33,902 bases of DNA, taken from assembly GCA_025463215.1 (NCBI GenBank), contig JAOBWF010000155.1, forward strand, positions 1 through 33,902, given 5' to 3'. The notes beneath the pieces were generated by a model. That model ran no database searches. It was not told where the DNA came from and saw nothing but the letters and a program-made list of their open reading frames with translations. The stretch is from Acidobacteriota bacterium. Lineage in GTDB: Bacteria > Acidobacteriota > Vicinamibacteria > Vicinamibacterales > CAVVIG01. Both the position numbers and the translations under genes were made by a program. Shown here one piece after another: positions 25,118 through 33,902 of this stretch (positions are counted from its first letter, which is position 1; each line of letters starts with the position of its first letter).

Positions 25118-26432
25118 GGAGAAGATTGTAGTGTATTTTGAACGCCAGGCACGCGTGCGCGGCGCGCAGCGCCTGCCCGACCGCCGCGGGCGTCGCCGCG
25201 CGCGCGAAGATGAACCCGAGATAGCTGGCGCCTTCCGGCAGGGCGACGAGGAGCTGATCGGGTTTGGCGGTGATGTGGACCTCGTCGACGCCGTCGACGC
25301 GCCGCGCCTCCTCGATGCCGTCGACGCCGCGCAGCATGCCGCTTCGTGGAATCGGAATCATCATCACACCGGACGCCGACGCTTCTCGCACGAACGGCGC
25401 CGGGTCCTCGCCGATCGCGTGTCGCAGCAGGAGCTCCTCCAACGGCGTCAAATCTCGATGCTCACGTTCGTCAGCGTCCGAACGCGACAATCGAGATCCG
25501 ACCACGAAACGCAGCGCGCGCGCGCACAGGCCGCCGATCGGACGCGCCGCGACCTCCAGCACGAAGACGTCGGCCGCCTGTCCGGAGCCGGTCGGAGGGT
25601 TGACGCGGCACTCGGCGTGGATCGGGCCGTGGTGGAGGCGGAGCGCCTGCGCGGCCTGCGTCACCGCGTCCACGATCGCGCGCTGCGTCTCGTCAGACTC
25701 CGATGAAGGCGTGACGTAGATCGTCTCCTCGAAGAACGGGCCGTCGAGCGGATCGGGCTTGTCGAAGATCGCCAGGACGTCGAGCGCGCCGTGCTGCATC
25801 AGGCCTTCGAGTGCATACTCGCGGCCGGGAATGAAGCCTTCGATCAGCGCCATCGCGTGCGCGTCGTTGCGCTCGGCGCGGACCTCCGGCTGCCGCATCA
25901 GCGCCTGGAGACGCTGCCATGCCTTCGTCAATTCGTCGCCGTTGTCCGCCCGCATCACGCCGCGGCTGCCCGAGAGCGCCACCGGCTTCAGGACACAGGG
26001 AAACGTCAACGGCTGATGACTGAGGGCTGACGGCTCAAGGTCGATCGACACCGGGACGAACCACGGGACCGCAAGGCCGGCGGCGCGCAGGCATTCGCGT
26101 GTGCGCTGTTTGTGCCTGGCGGCGTCGGCGGCGCCGGGCGGATGCCAGGGCAGCCCCAGTCGTTCGGCGACGCGCGCCGCGATCACCGTCGGCCGATCGC
26201 CGACCACCAGCAGGCCATCGATCGGGCGCGAGGCCGCGGATTCGAGAATCGCGGCGACCGACGCGTCCTCGTCGTAGAAGCGGATCGGGATCGCCTGGTC
26301 CTGCCAGGGGTCGTCGAGCAGATGGCAGCGATCGGTCGCGAACACGAGCTCGACGCCGAGGCGCGCGGCGGCATCCCCGAACGCATGCGTCTGGTATCCC
26401 GTGGTACTCGCTAACAGCAACACCCGCTTCAT
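25110..26432 (-). CDS. ATP-grasp domain protein
   Basis: A 440-residue ATP-grasp ligase. The N-terminal Rossmann-like part (MKRVLLLASTTGYQTHAF) precedes the ATP-grasp core: FPCVLKPVALSGSRGV (about 160-175), IEGFIPGREYALEGL and the metal-binding EVAARPIGG. Family members ligate a carboxylate to an amine or thiol, and the substrate here is unknown. ATG at 26432 (MKRVL) is preferred, because the nine upstream residues come from the repeat at 26431-26492. Residues encoded by 26011-26036 (SALSHQP) are another in-frame copy of that repeat, just before the phosphate-binding loop. It lies 94 bp downstream of the selenoprotein gene and overlaps yggX. Confidence 0.85.
   Translation of the reverse strand: MKRVLLLASTTGYQTHAFGDAAARLGVELVFATDRCHLLDDPWQDQAIPIRFYDEDASVAAILESAASRPIDGLLVVGDRPTVIAARVAERLGLPWHPPGAADAARHKQRTRECLRAAGLAVPWFVPVSIDLEPSALSHQPLTFPCVLKPVALSGSRGVMRADNGDELTKAWQRLQALMRQPEVRAERNDAHAMALIEGFIPGREYALEGLMQHGALDVLAIFDKPDPLDGPFFEETIYVTPSSESDETQRAIVDAVTQAAQALRLHHGPIHAECRVNPPTGSGQAADVFVLEVAARPIGGLCARALRFVVGSRLSRSDADEREHRDLTPLEELLLRHAIGEDPAPFVREASASGVMMIPIPRSGMLRGVDGIEEARRVDGVDEVHITAKPDQLLVALPEGASYLGFIFARAATPAAVGQALRAAHACLAFKIHYNLLHG
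26011..26036. repeat. GGCTGATGACTGAGGGCTGA-type repeat, in frame inside ATP-grasp gene
   Basis: About 26 bp matching the tandem unit of the 22275-22353 and 26431-26492 repeats, in the same orientation as the latter. It adds a SALSHQP peptide before the FPCVLKP motif. Only one arm is present, so it may be a remnant. Confidence 0.6.
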
Positions 26433-26492
26433 GGCTAATGGCTGAAGGCTGTGGTTCATGGCTGATGGCTGGTAACTGATGGCTGATCGGCT
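26431..26492. repeat. Tandem GGCTGATGGCTG repeat at the ATP-grasp start codon
   Basis: About 62 bp of degenerate tandem ATGGCTGAAGGCT/ATGGCTGATGGCT units. Read on the minus strand it ends in AGCCATGAAG, where ATG is the ATP-grasp start codon. Upstream of that codon there is no Shine-Dalgarno, only repeat. It occupies most of the 94-bp gap after the selenoprotein gene. Confidence 0.7.
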
Positions 26493-26526
26493 GCGCCTTC
26501 GACCATCGCTCGCCAGGTGTCAGTTC

Positions 26527-27999
26527 CTATAACAGAGCAACCTGCTCTGCATTCGGCTCCGCTCAACAGTACCAGGGCTCGTTCAGATACGGCACCGTCG
26601 CGCGCGCTCGCGCCGGCCGCGTATCGGCCTGCCCTGCGCCTGCTCGAGGGAGCGTCAGCGGCAGGGCGGCGCGCTGGTGCGCCATCGCGCGGACCTCGTC
26701 GAACAGCTGCCGCCGATCCGCCGTCAGCCGCGTGCCGACCAGCGCCATCACGTCGTGTTGCAGCTGGTCGACGCGCGCATCGGGATGGCTCCAGCGATAC
26801 GTCAGCGTGTCGGGATCGAACCGACCGAGGTGGGCGCGCATCTCCGTCAACTCGAGCAGGCGCGAGCCGTTCGGCACGAGCAGCCGGATCGCGAGCTGAA
26901 TCGGCGACACGTGATCGACGAGATCGAGCGCGTCGATCGTGTCGAGCAGATCGCAATACGACGCCAGCGTCAGCCACGGATGAAAGGCGACGAAGGTCGG
27001 CACCAGCGTGACGCCGGCGGCGCGGCACTGCGCGACCGCGTCGACGAAGTCGGCGCGCGTGTGCCCCTTGTCGAACAAACCCAGCACCTCATCGTCGACC
27101 GACTCGATTGCGCTCGTGACGAAGGCGCAGCCGGTGGCAGCGAGCTGCGGCACGAGATCGCGGTGCTGCAGCAGATGCTCGACCTTGATCGTGACGTCGT
27201 AGGTGATGCCGGGGTGCGCCTGATGGAGCGCCGTCACGATCCGCATGGCGTGTGCCGGGCCGTTGAAGAAGTCGGGATCGCCGAAGGTGATGTGGCCGGC
27301 GCCGGCGGCAACCTGCGCCGCGACATCGGCGAGCACAACGTCCGGCTGCACGACGCGGAACTGGCCGTTGTAAACGGGGACGATCGGACAGTGCCGGCAC
27401 AGATGCTTGCAGCCGCGGCTCGCCTCGGTGTATCCGACCGCGCGCCTCGCGCCGTCCGGCATCTGGAGGGTCGCGTATTTCGACAGGGGCGGCAGACCGG
27501 TCCGATCGGGTACGAGGAAATGAATCCGCGGCAGGACATCACGGTCAGAAGACACCGCCGAGATCGCCGAGACGGAACGATCGACGGAAACGTCTTTACT
27601 CTGCGGTCGTTGCGGTCTCTGCGGTTCCTTCTCTGTCGTGCGGTTTGCCCACGCGGCGAGATCCTCTTCGAACTCCCCCCCGAAAATCGCGTCCGCGCCC
27701 AGTCCGCGCAGCCACTCGTCGTTGAGCGGCGCGTACAGCCCGAACGCGCAGATGCGCGCCGCGGCGTTCTCGCGTCGCGCCGCCGCGATCACCGGACCGG
27801 CGAGCCGGGTCGCGGTGTGCATCGGCAGGTGGAACCCGATCAGGTCCGGACCGCTCAGCCGGGCGACGTGCAGCTTCTCTTTTGCCGCGTCGACGCAGTC
27901 GACCGTCCAGCCGCCGGCGCGCAGCCACGCCGCGGCCGAGGCCAGGCCGAATGGCTGCCGGCCCATCTCATAGGTGCTGATCAGAAGCGCGCTGCGCAT
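26527..27999 (-). CDS. B12-binding radical SAM selenoprotein with CUAEP tail (TGA read as Sec)
   Basis: 490 residues if TGA at 26563-26565 is decoded as selenocysteine, and 478 if it stops there. The N-terminal cobalamin-binding-like domain (about 1-125) includes GPDLIGFHLPMH. The radical SAM cluster motif is C-x3-C-x2-C in GCKHLCRHCPI, followed by ITFGDPDFFNG and TSAIESVDDEVL. At the end the codons are NEPWYC, then TGA, then GCG GAG CCG, giving Cys-Sec-Ala-Glu-Pro, and a TAG eleven codons later. A hairpin with a GGU loop follows the TGA. From memory, annotation databases name a radical SAM family by exactly this CUAEP/CCAEP tail. Residues about 121-153 come from an in-frame repeat. ATG at 27999 has TACAAT 12 bases upstream. 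The reaction is unknown. Confidence 0.87.
26533..26549 (-). promoter_or_regulatory. Putative bacterial SECIS hairpin
   Basis: On the minus strand CAGAGCA-GGT-TGCTCTG forms a perfect 7-bp stem with a GGU loop. It begins 13 bases after the in-frame TGA at 26565-26563. Bacterial SECIS elements lie directly downstream of the UGA, with an upper stem at roughly this distance and a conserved G in the apical loop, which SelB binds. The hairpin is still inside the extended reading frame, ahead of the TAG stop. Confidence 0.75.
27548..27632. repeat. Empty CCGCAGAGAC hairpin repeat, in frame in the radical SAM gene
   Basis: The left arm (27548-27579) reads CACCGCCGAGATCGCCGAGAC on alternate units. The right arm (27598-27632) is its inverted counterpart with CTCTGCGGTCGTTGCGGTCTC-like units. 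Both match the arms of the GxxExxY cassette, with only about 20 bp between them. The element encodes roughly 30 polar residues (a QRPQRPQ segment and SAISAVSS) between the B12-binding and radical SAM domains and preserves the frame. Confidence 0.7.
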
Positions 28000-28028
28000 G
28001 GCGTCACAATCATTGTATTCTTCGTGCC
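28000..28028. promoter_or_regulatory. Compact divergent promoter region, 29 bp
   Basis: Only 29 bp separate the ATGs of the divergent selenoprotein and POT genes. TACAAT on the minus strand (28012-28017) is 12 bases from the selenoprotein ATG, and TATTCT on the plus strand (28016-28021) is seven bases from the POT ATG. The two -10-like boxes overlap by two bases. Any -35 elements must lie inside the opposite gene. Both transcripts would have very short or no leaders. Confidence 0.45.
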
Positions 28029-29356
<1,328 letters not shown>

Positions 29357-29357
<1 letters not shown>

Positions 29358-30169
29358 TGGCTCTCGAAGAATACAAACGCAAACGCGATTTCAAGAAGAC
29401 GCCGGAGCCTGAAGGGGTCGTCGCCCCGAAGCGGCCCGAGCGGTTCTTCTGCGTCCAGAAGCATCTCGCCAGTCATCTCCACTACGACTTCCGTCTCGAG
29501 CACAACGGTGTGCTGCTGTCGTGGGCGGTGCCGAAGGGGCCGTCACTCGATTCCAAGACCAAGCGGCTGGCCATGCACGTCGAGGATCATCCGTTCGCGT
29601 ACGGCGAGTTCGAGGGTGTCATCCCTGAAGGCTACGGTGCCGGCATCGTGATGCTGTGGGACAAGGGCACGTGGACGCCCGAAGTCGACGATGTGGAGGC
29701 GGCGCTGAAGAAGGGCGATCTCAAGTTCACGCTGAACGGCTACAAGCTCAAGGGATCGTGGGTGCTGGTCAAGACCGGCGGCCGGTATCCCGGCGCGCGC
29801 GGCGGCGGCGACCGCAGCTGGCTGCTGATCAAGCACAAGGACGACTGGTCCGGCGACGTCGACATCGCCGCGTTCGCGCCGCGCAGCGTCAAGAGCGACG
29901 GCGACTTCGAGGACATCCTCGCGGCCGACAACCCGGCCATCTGGCACACCAACCGGCCCGCGAAGGGGGGCGACGCCGGCGCCGCCTTCGAAAAGATTAT
30001 CGCGCGCGCCGCGGAGCTCAAGGCAGCGCGCTCGCCCGGTGCCAAGGACCCCAACGCCGCCCGCGCGGCGCGCTCGAAGAACCCGAAGGAACCGGCGCGG
30101 GCAAAGAAGACGGCCGCACCGAACGCTGCAGCGTCCAAGAAAAAGAAGGCGGCCGCGCGAAAGAAATGA
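29357..30169 (+). CDS. Stand-alone LigD-type DNA 3'-phosphoesterase
   Basis: 270 residues. The phosphoesterase (PE) domain of bacterial NHEJ ligase D trims 3'-phosphate and ribonucleotide ends. The metal/active-site motif is visible as QKHLASHLHYDFRLE with its two His and an Asp, followed by LSWAVPKGP, HVEDHPFAYGEFEGVIPEGYGAG and WLLIKHKD. No ligase or polymerase domain is attached. The C-terminal 60 residues are Ala/Lys/Pro-rich, histone-H1-like, and may bind DNA. GTG at 29357 overlaps the POT TAG by one base (TAGTG), with GGAGGG eight bases before it. The stop overlaps the next ATG. The frame is open far upstream, but family similarity begins here. Confidence 0.88.
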
Positions 30170-33100
30170 TCCCGGGACGTCTCGTCCTGTCTGCGCTCGC
30201 CCTCACCCTGTTCGCCGGGACCGGACCGCGTGTCGGCCCGATCCAGGACGCCGCGACCGTCCGCCATGTCGACGTCACGATCACCGAAGGCACGTCGATG
30301 GCGGCGGCCGCTTCGCCCGATCGCCGATCGATCGCCATCGATCTCCTCGGCGCCATCTGGCTCGTGCCGTTCGACGGCGGCGCGGCGAAGCAGATCACGC
30401 CGGATCTCCTCGAAGCGCGCCAGCCGGCGTGGTCCCCCGACAGCCAATCGATCGCCTTCCAGGGCTACGACGCTGGCGCCTGGCACATTTATGTGATCGG
30501 GCGCGACGGCGGCGACGCCACGCCGCTGACCAGCGGGCCGTTCGACGATCGCGAGCCGGCGTGGTCGCACGACGGCTCGCGGATCGCGTTCTCGTCCGAT
30601 CGCTATGGCGGCGTCACCTCGATCTGGACGGTCCCCCTCAGGTCGACAGAGCCGAAGCCACTCGGCACCCGCGACGGCTGGATGCCGTCGTGGGCGCCCG
30701 ACGATCAGGAAGTGCTGTTCGTCTCGGATGACGCCGCGGCACGCGGCGCGGGGCGCGAACCCGCACCGGGACTGTGGGCGGTGACCGTCGACGGCCACGA
30801 ACGCCGCATCGCCACCGATGTGCGGAACGAAGGCATCCCGGTCGCGGCGTCGTGGGATCCGACGGGAACCAGGATCGCCTACGTCGTCAACAGCCGTCTG
30901 CAGCTGTTCGGCGGCCGCGGCGCGGTAACGCTCGCCGGCGAACCGCAAGACGTCTTTCCTTTCAGACCGCAATGGCTCGGGAACAACGAGGTGCTCTACA
31001 CCGCTGGCGGCCGCATCTGGCGGCACCGGCTTGGACGACGCGGCGCTCGCGAGACCGTCGAGCGGCCGGTGGAAGGTGCGACCGATGTCGCCGCGGTGCC
31101 GTTCACCGCGAAGGTGTCGCTCGAACGCGCGACCTATACGATCGCGCACCGTCCGCTCGAACCGCGCGAGCCGCAACCGGTGACCGGCATCGTCAACCCG
31201 GTGGTGTCGCCCGACGGCCGCCTGATTGCGTTCACCGCGAGGGGCGATCTCTGGGTCCTGCCGGTCGGCGGCGCGCCGGTGCAGATCACGAACGACGCGG
31301 CGGTGGACATCGATCCGGCGTGGTCGCCCGACGGCGGACGGCTGGCGTTCGCCAGCAATCGCGGCGGGCACATGGATTTGTGGGTCCACGATCTGCGCGC
31401 CAACCGCGGGACGCAGTTGACCGAGGAACATGGCGCCGTCTCCGGACCGGCCTGGTCCCCCGACGGCAACCACATCGCCTTCCTGCTCGATCACCGAACG
31501 CTGACCACGATCGATCTGCAGTCCGACGCGCATCACTTCGTCTTCTCCTCGGGGGTCGGCGAGATCGGGCGGCCGACGTGGTCGGCCGACAGCAGCGCAG
31601 TCGCGGTCGGCAGTCTGTTTCCCTATTCGGGCCGGTATCGCGAAGGCATCAACCAGATCCTGCTCTATGCGTCGAACATCACGCGGCCGTCGCCGTCATT
31701 GCTGTACCCGGAGCATTCGGCGGGCAATCGCCAGGACACCGGCCCGGTCTGGTCGCCTGACGGCTTCCGCATGGCGTTCGTCAGCGAGGGCGCGCTGTCG
31801 ATCGTGGCGGTCGACGAGCGCGGCGGCGCGACCGGGCCGCCGCACATCGTCGCGACCGATCAGCCGGAGTCGCCGAGCTGGGAGGGGGACGCGAAGCACC
31901 TCGTCTACCTGACCCCGAAGGGGCTGCGGCGGATCCTCGCCGACGGCAGTCTCCCCGATCACATTCCGCTCGACCTCACCTGGCGGAACGCGCCCACCCC
32001 CGACCGCATTGTCGTCCACGCCGGGCACATCATCGACGGCGTGCTCGAAGCGGTGCGGGGCCAGGCGGACATCGTGATTGAGGCCGGCGTCATCCACAGC
32101 ATCGAGGAACATCGCGACGATCTCCACACCGGCGCCGTCGTCGACGCCTCGAACGAGTACGTGATGCCGGGGCTGGTCGAAATGCACGCGCATCTCGACG
32201 ATGGCTACGGCAGCAACTTCGGCAAGGCGTGGCTGGCGTACGGAATCACGACCCTGCGCATTCCAGCCATCAACCCGTATGCCGGGCTGGAGCAGCGCGA
32301 GGCGTTCGACTCGGGCCGCCGGCCGGGACCGCGCGTGTTTCTGGCCGGCGATCCGTTCGACGGCGCGCGCGCCTACTATCCCGGCGGCGTCTCGGTCACG
32401 TCGGACGAACAGCTCGAACGCGAGCTCGATCGCGCGGCGGCGCTCAACGTCGACTTTTTCAAGACCTACGTGCGGCTGCCCGACCGATTCCAGAAGCGGG
32501 TCGTCGACTTCGCGCACGCGCAGAGCCGCCCCGTCACATCACACGAGCTCTACCCGGCGGTGGCGTTCGGCATCGACGGCGTCGAGCATCTCGGCGGAAC
32601 CAGCCGGCGCGGCTACTCGCCGAAGCACAGTTCGCTCGGCCGCGCCTATCAGGACGTCGTCGATCTGATCGCGAAGTCCGGGGTCACGCTGACGCCGACG
32701 ATCGGCATCATGGGCGCGTTCAATGCGCGCGCAACCGGCGACCGCTCCCTGCTCTTCGATCGGCGCCTCGCGCTGTTTCCATTGCCGATTGTCGCGCAGC
32801 TGACCGAGATGGCGGCGACGCGTCCGGACCCCGCCCGCGACGCGGCGATCAGACCGTACGAGGCCACGCTCAAGGCGATCGTCGTGGGCGGCGGGATCGT
32901 GATCGCCGGCACCGATGCCCCGATCGTGCCGTATGGACTCGGACTGCACGTCGAGCTCGAGTCGTACGTGCACGCGGGGCTGACTCCGTTTCAGGCGCTG
33001 CAGACCGCGACCGTCAATGCGGCGGCGGCGCTCGGGATCGGCAACGAGATCGGCACGATCGAACCGGGCAAGCTCGCCGACCTGACGTTCCTCGGCGGCG

Positions 33101-33198
33101 ATCCGCTGATCGACATCCGCAACACCCGAGACGTCAAGCGCGTGATGCGCGGCGGCCGGCTCTACTCGGTGGCCGATCTGATCGCGAACAAGAAGTAA
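30166..33198 (+). CDS. Secreted TolB-propeller/amidohydrolase fusion protein
   Basis: 1010 residues. A signal peptide (about 1-22, LVLSALALTLFA) is followed by two sets of TolB/WD40-like PD40 repeats (about 35-600; repeated PAWSPDSQSIAF, PAWSHDGSRIAF and PAWSPDGGRLAF units). The C-terminal part is an imidazolonepropionase-like amidohydrolase: GLVEMHAHLDDGYG for the HxH metal site, TSHELYP and GVEHLGG for further His ligands, and GTDAPIVPYGLGLH for the Asp. It probably acts in the periplasm on peptides or a cyclic amide, fitting the peptide transporter upstream. ATG at 30166 overlaps the phosphoesterase stop as ATGA. The substrate is unknown. Confidence 0.9.
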   Translation: MIPGRLVLSALALTLFAGTGPRVGPIQDAATVRHVDVTITEGTSMAAAASPDRRSIAIDLLGAIWLVPFDGGAAKQITPDLLEARQPAWSPDSQSIAFQGYDAGAWHIYVIGRDGGDATPLTSGPFDDREPAWSHDGSRIAFSSDRYGGVTSIWTVPLRSTEPKPLGTRDGWMPSWAPDDQEVLFVSDDAAARGAGREPAPGLWAVTVDGHERRIATDVRNEGIPVAASWDPTGTRIAYVVNSRLQLFGGRGAVTLAGEPQDVFPFRPQWLGNNEVLYTAGGRIWRHRLGRRGARETVERPVEGATDVAAVPFTAKVSLERATYTIAHRPLEPREPQPVTGIVNPVVSPDGRLIAFTARGDLWVLPVGGAPVQITNDAAVDIDPAWSPDGGRLAFASNRGGHMDLWVHDLRANRGTQLTEEHGAVSGPAWSPDGNHIAFLLDHRTLTTIDLQSDAHHFVFSSGVGEIGRPTWSADSSAVAVGSLFPYSGRYREGINQILLYASNITRPSPSLLYPEHSAGNRQDTGPVWSPDGFRMAFVSEGALSIVAVDERGGATGPPHIVATDQPESPSWEGDAKHLVYLTPKGLRRILADGSLPDHIPLDLTWRNAPTPDRIVVHAGHIIDGVLEAVRGQADIVIEAGVIHSIEEHRDDLHTGAVVDASNEYVMPGLVEMHAHLDDGYGSNFGKAWLAYGITTLRIPAINPYAGLEQREAFDSGRRPGPRVFLAGDPFDGARAYYPGGVSVTSDEQLERELDRAAALNVDFFKTYVRLPDRFQKRVVDFAHAQSRPVTSHELYPAVAFGIDGVEHLGGTSRRGYSPKHSSLGRAYQDVVDLIAKSGVTLTPTIGIMGAFNARATGDRSLLFDRRLALFPLPIVAQLTEMAATRPDPARDAAIRPYEATLKAIVVGGGIVIAGTDAPIVPYGLGLHVELESYVHAGLTPFQALQTATVNAAAALGIGNEIGTIEPGKLADLTFLGGDPLIDIRNTRDVKRVMRGGRLYSVADLIANKK

Positions 33199-33202
33199 CC
33201 GG

Positions 33203-33274
33203 GGAGAACGCAAGGCCCGCGGAGATTCTTTGCGAAGCGATTTTTGCGATCTCCGCGATCTCTGCGGTTCCGTC
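33203..33274. repeat. Empty CCGCAGAGAC hairpin repeat between convergent genes
   Basis: The left arm (33203-33236) contains GAACGCAAGGCCCGCGGAGAT. The right arm (33242-33274) contains inverted GATCTCCGCGATCTCTGCGG units. It fills the 83-bp gap between the converging amidohydrolase and YvcK-like genes. It has the same arms as the GxxExxY cassette without a gene inside, and could serve as a bidirectional stem-loop terminator. Confidence 0.7.
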
Positions 33275-33281
33275 TCAGGGA

Positions 33282-33902
33282 TCACGCGGAGAGCAGGCGG
33301 GCCGAGAGGACGCTCCACACCGCGTAGGCCAGGCGCAGGCGATCGTGTCTGGCAATCTCGCCCGTCCAGAACTCGCCGCCGACCAGCTCGCAATGCGCCG
33401 GCAGGCTGCCCGGTGCCAGCGGCTCCTTGTGTTCCTGCGCGTAGCGGCTGAGGACCTGCGGCGACGGCCACTTCATGTTGGTGATGACGACGTCGACGGT
33501 CCGGCCGGTGGCCTGTTCGATCCGCGCGACCGCATCGGCGGCGGTGAATCCGAGCATGCCGCGCCCTTCCGTCAGCAGGTTGGCGATCAGGATGATCGGC
33601 CCCTTCATCTCGGCCAGCGACTCGGCGACGCCGCGCACCAGGAAAATCGGCATCAGGCTGGTATAGAAGCTGCCGGGCCCGATGATGACGGCGTCGAACT
33701 CCTTGATCGCCTTGGCGACGACGGGATGAATCGCGACCGGCGGCTCGAGCCAGATCCGCCGGACGAACTGTCCTGAGGTCTGGCCGGCGTCGACTTCCAC
33801 CTCGCCCCGGGTCGCCGAACCGTCGCCGTACTCGGCGCACACCGACGCCTGCTGCACGCTGACCGGCCAGACGCGGCCGCGGCAGCCGAGCAGGGCGCGC
33901 AG
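33282..33902 (-). CDS. yvcK: YvcK/CofD-like protein, C-terminal part (cut by window edge)
   Basis: 206 codons of a 2-phospho-L-lactate transferase-like fold protein run from the window edge to TGA at 33282, and the N-terminus is missing. The signature is AVIIGPGSFYTSLMP, near VRRIWLEPPVAIHPVVAKAI, and then IANLLTEGRGMLGFTAADAV, matching the UPF0052/YvcK family, which controls carbon flux and cell-wall synthesis in other bacteria and binds UDP-sugars. The usual NxMTQPGET stretch is replaced by ANLLTEGRG, so it may be a divergent subgroup. It converges on the amidohydrolase gene with the repeat between them. Confidence 0.85.
   Translation of the reverse strand: MRALLGCRGRVWPVSVQQASVCAEYGDGSATRGEVEVDAGQTSGQFVRRIWLEPPVAIHPVVAKAIKEFDAVIIGPGSFYTSLMPIFLVRGVAESLAEMKGPIILIANLLTEGRGMLGFTAADAVARIEQATGRTVDVVITNMKWPSPQVLSRYAQEHKEPLAPGSLPAHCELVGGEFWTGEIARHDRLRLAYAVWSVLSARLLSA

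Noticed and set aside
25125-25130. TACAAT seven bases before the yggX ATG as a promoter
   Set aside because: These bases are Tyr-Asn codons of the overlapping ATP-grasp gene, so coupling within an operon explains the layout.
26563-26565. TGA as an ordinary stop or pseudogene end of the radical SAM gene
   Set aside because: The Cys-TGA-Ala-Glu-Pro context, the GGU-loop hairpin at the right distance and a clean TAG afterward fit selenocysteine decoding better.

Overview
This is a high-GC window from a Gram-negative (diderm) bacterium. TamA/TamB, a proline-linked OmpA protein, the Xdh/allantoin genes, TolB-propeller amidohydrolases and abundant short hairpin repeats together suggest an Acidobacteriota-type genome, possibly Vicinamibacteria. 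That placement is inference, because no rRNA or tRNA gene is present. Coding density is very high, no gap between genes exceeds about 210 bp, and many genes overlap by 1-8 nt.

Region 1 (1-9808, all on the minus strand) looks like a purine/pyrimidine catabolic operon, read right to left: xanthine dehydrogenase large subunit, 2Fe-2S subunit, a GxxExxY-family gene, FAD subunit, a glycosyltransferase, CoA-acylating (methyl)malonate-semialdehyde dehydrogenase, dihydropyrimidinase/hydantoinase, allantoinase and the start of allantoicase. Xanthine would pass through urate and allantoin to allantoate, and the pyrimidine branch could end in malonate semialdehyde and acetyl-CoA. Two members do not fit. 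One is a close homologue of the eukaryotic ALG1 mannosyltransferase (GT33). The other is the GxxExxY gene, which sits between inverted repeat arms like a mobile cassette.

Region 2 (9818-15759) holds a poxvirus-type topoisomerase IB, a hydroxyacid-oxoacid transhydrogenase, a type II NADH dehydrogenase and, divergently, a molybdopterin oxidoreductase. Region 3 (15756-24645) is an envelope block: TamB, a TamA/BamA-like barrel, a small two-helix membrane protein and an OmpA protein, followed by a KGG-repeat stress protein and a small acidic protein.

Region 4 (24785-27999) is the most unusual part. A B12-binding/radical SAM gene appears to stop at a TGA, but that TGA is preceded by a Cys codon and followed by Ala-Glu-Pro, then a 7-bp hairpin with a GGU loop and a TAG stop. 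I read this as a selenoprotein with a Cys-Sec-Ala-Glu-Pro tail and its SECIS element. An ATP-grasp gene and YggX follow it. Region 5 (28029-33902) carries a tightly overlapping operon (POT transporter, stand-alone LigD-type 3'-phosphoesterase, TolB-propeller amidohydrolase) facing the 3' part of a YvcK/CofD-like gene.

At least four families of short hairpin repeats run through the window. They occupy gene junctions, where they touch start and stop codons, and also lie in frame inside the allantoinase, radical SAM and ATP-grasp genes without breaking them. The family with a CCGCAGAGAC core occurs twice as short empty hairpins and once with a GxxExxY gene between its arms.
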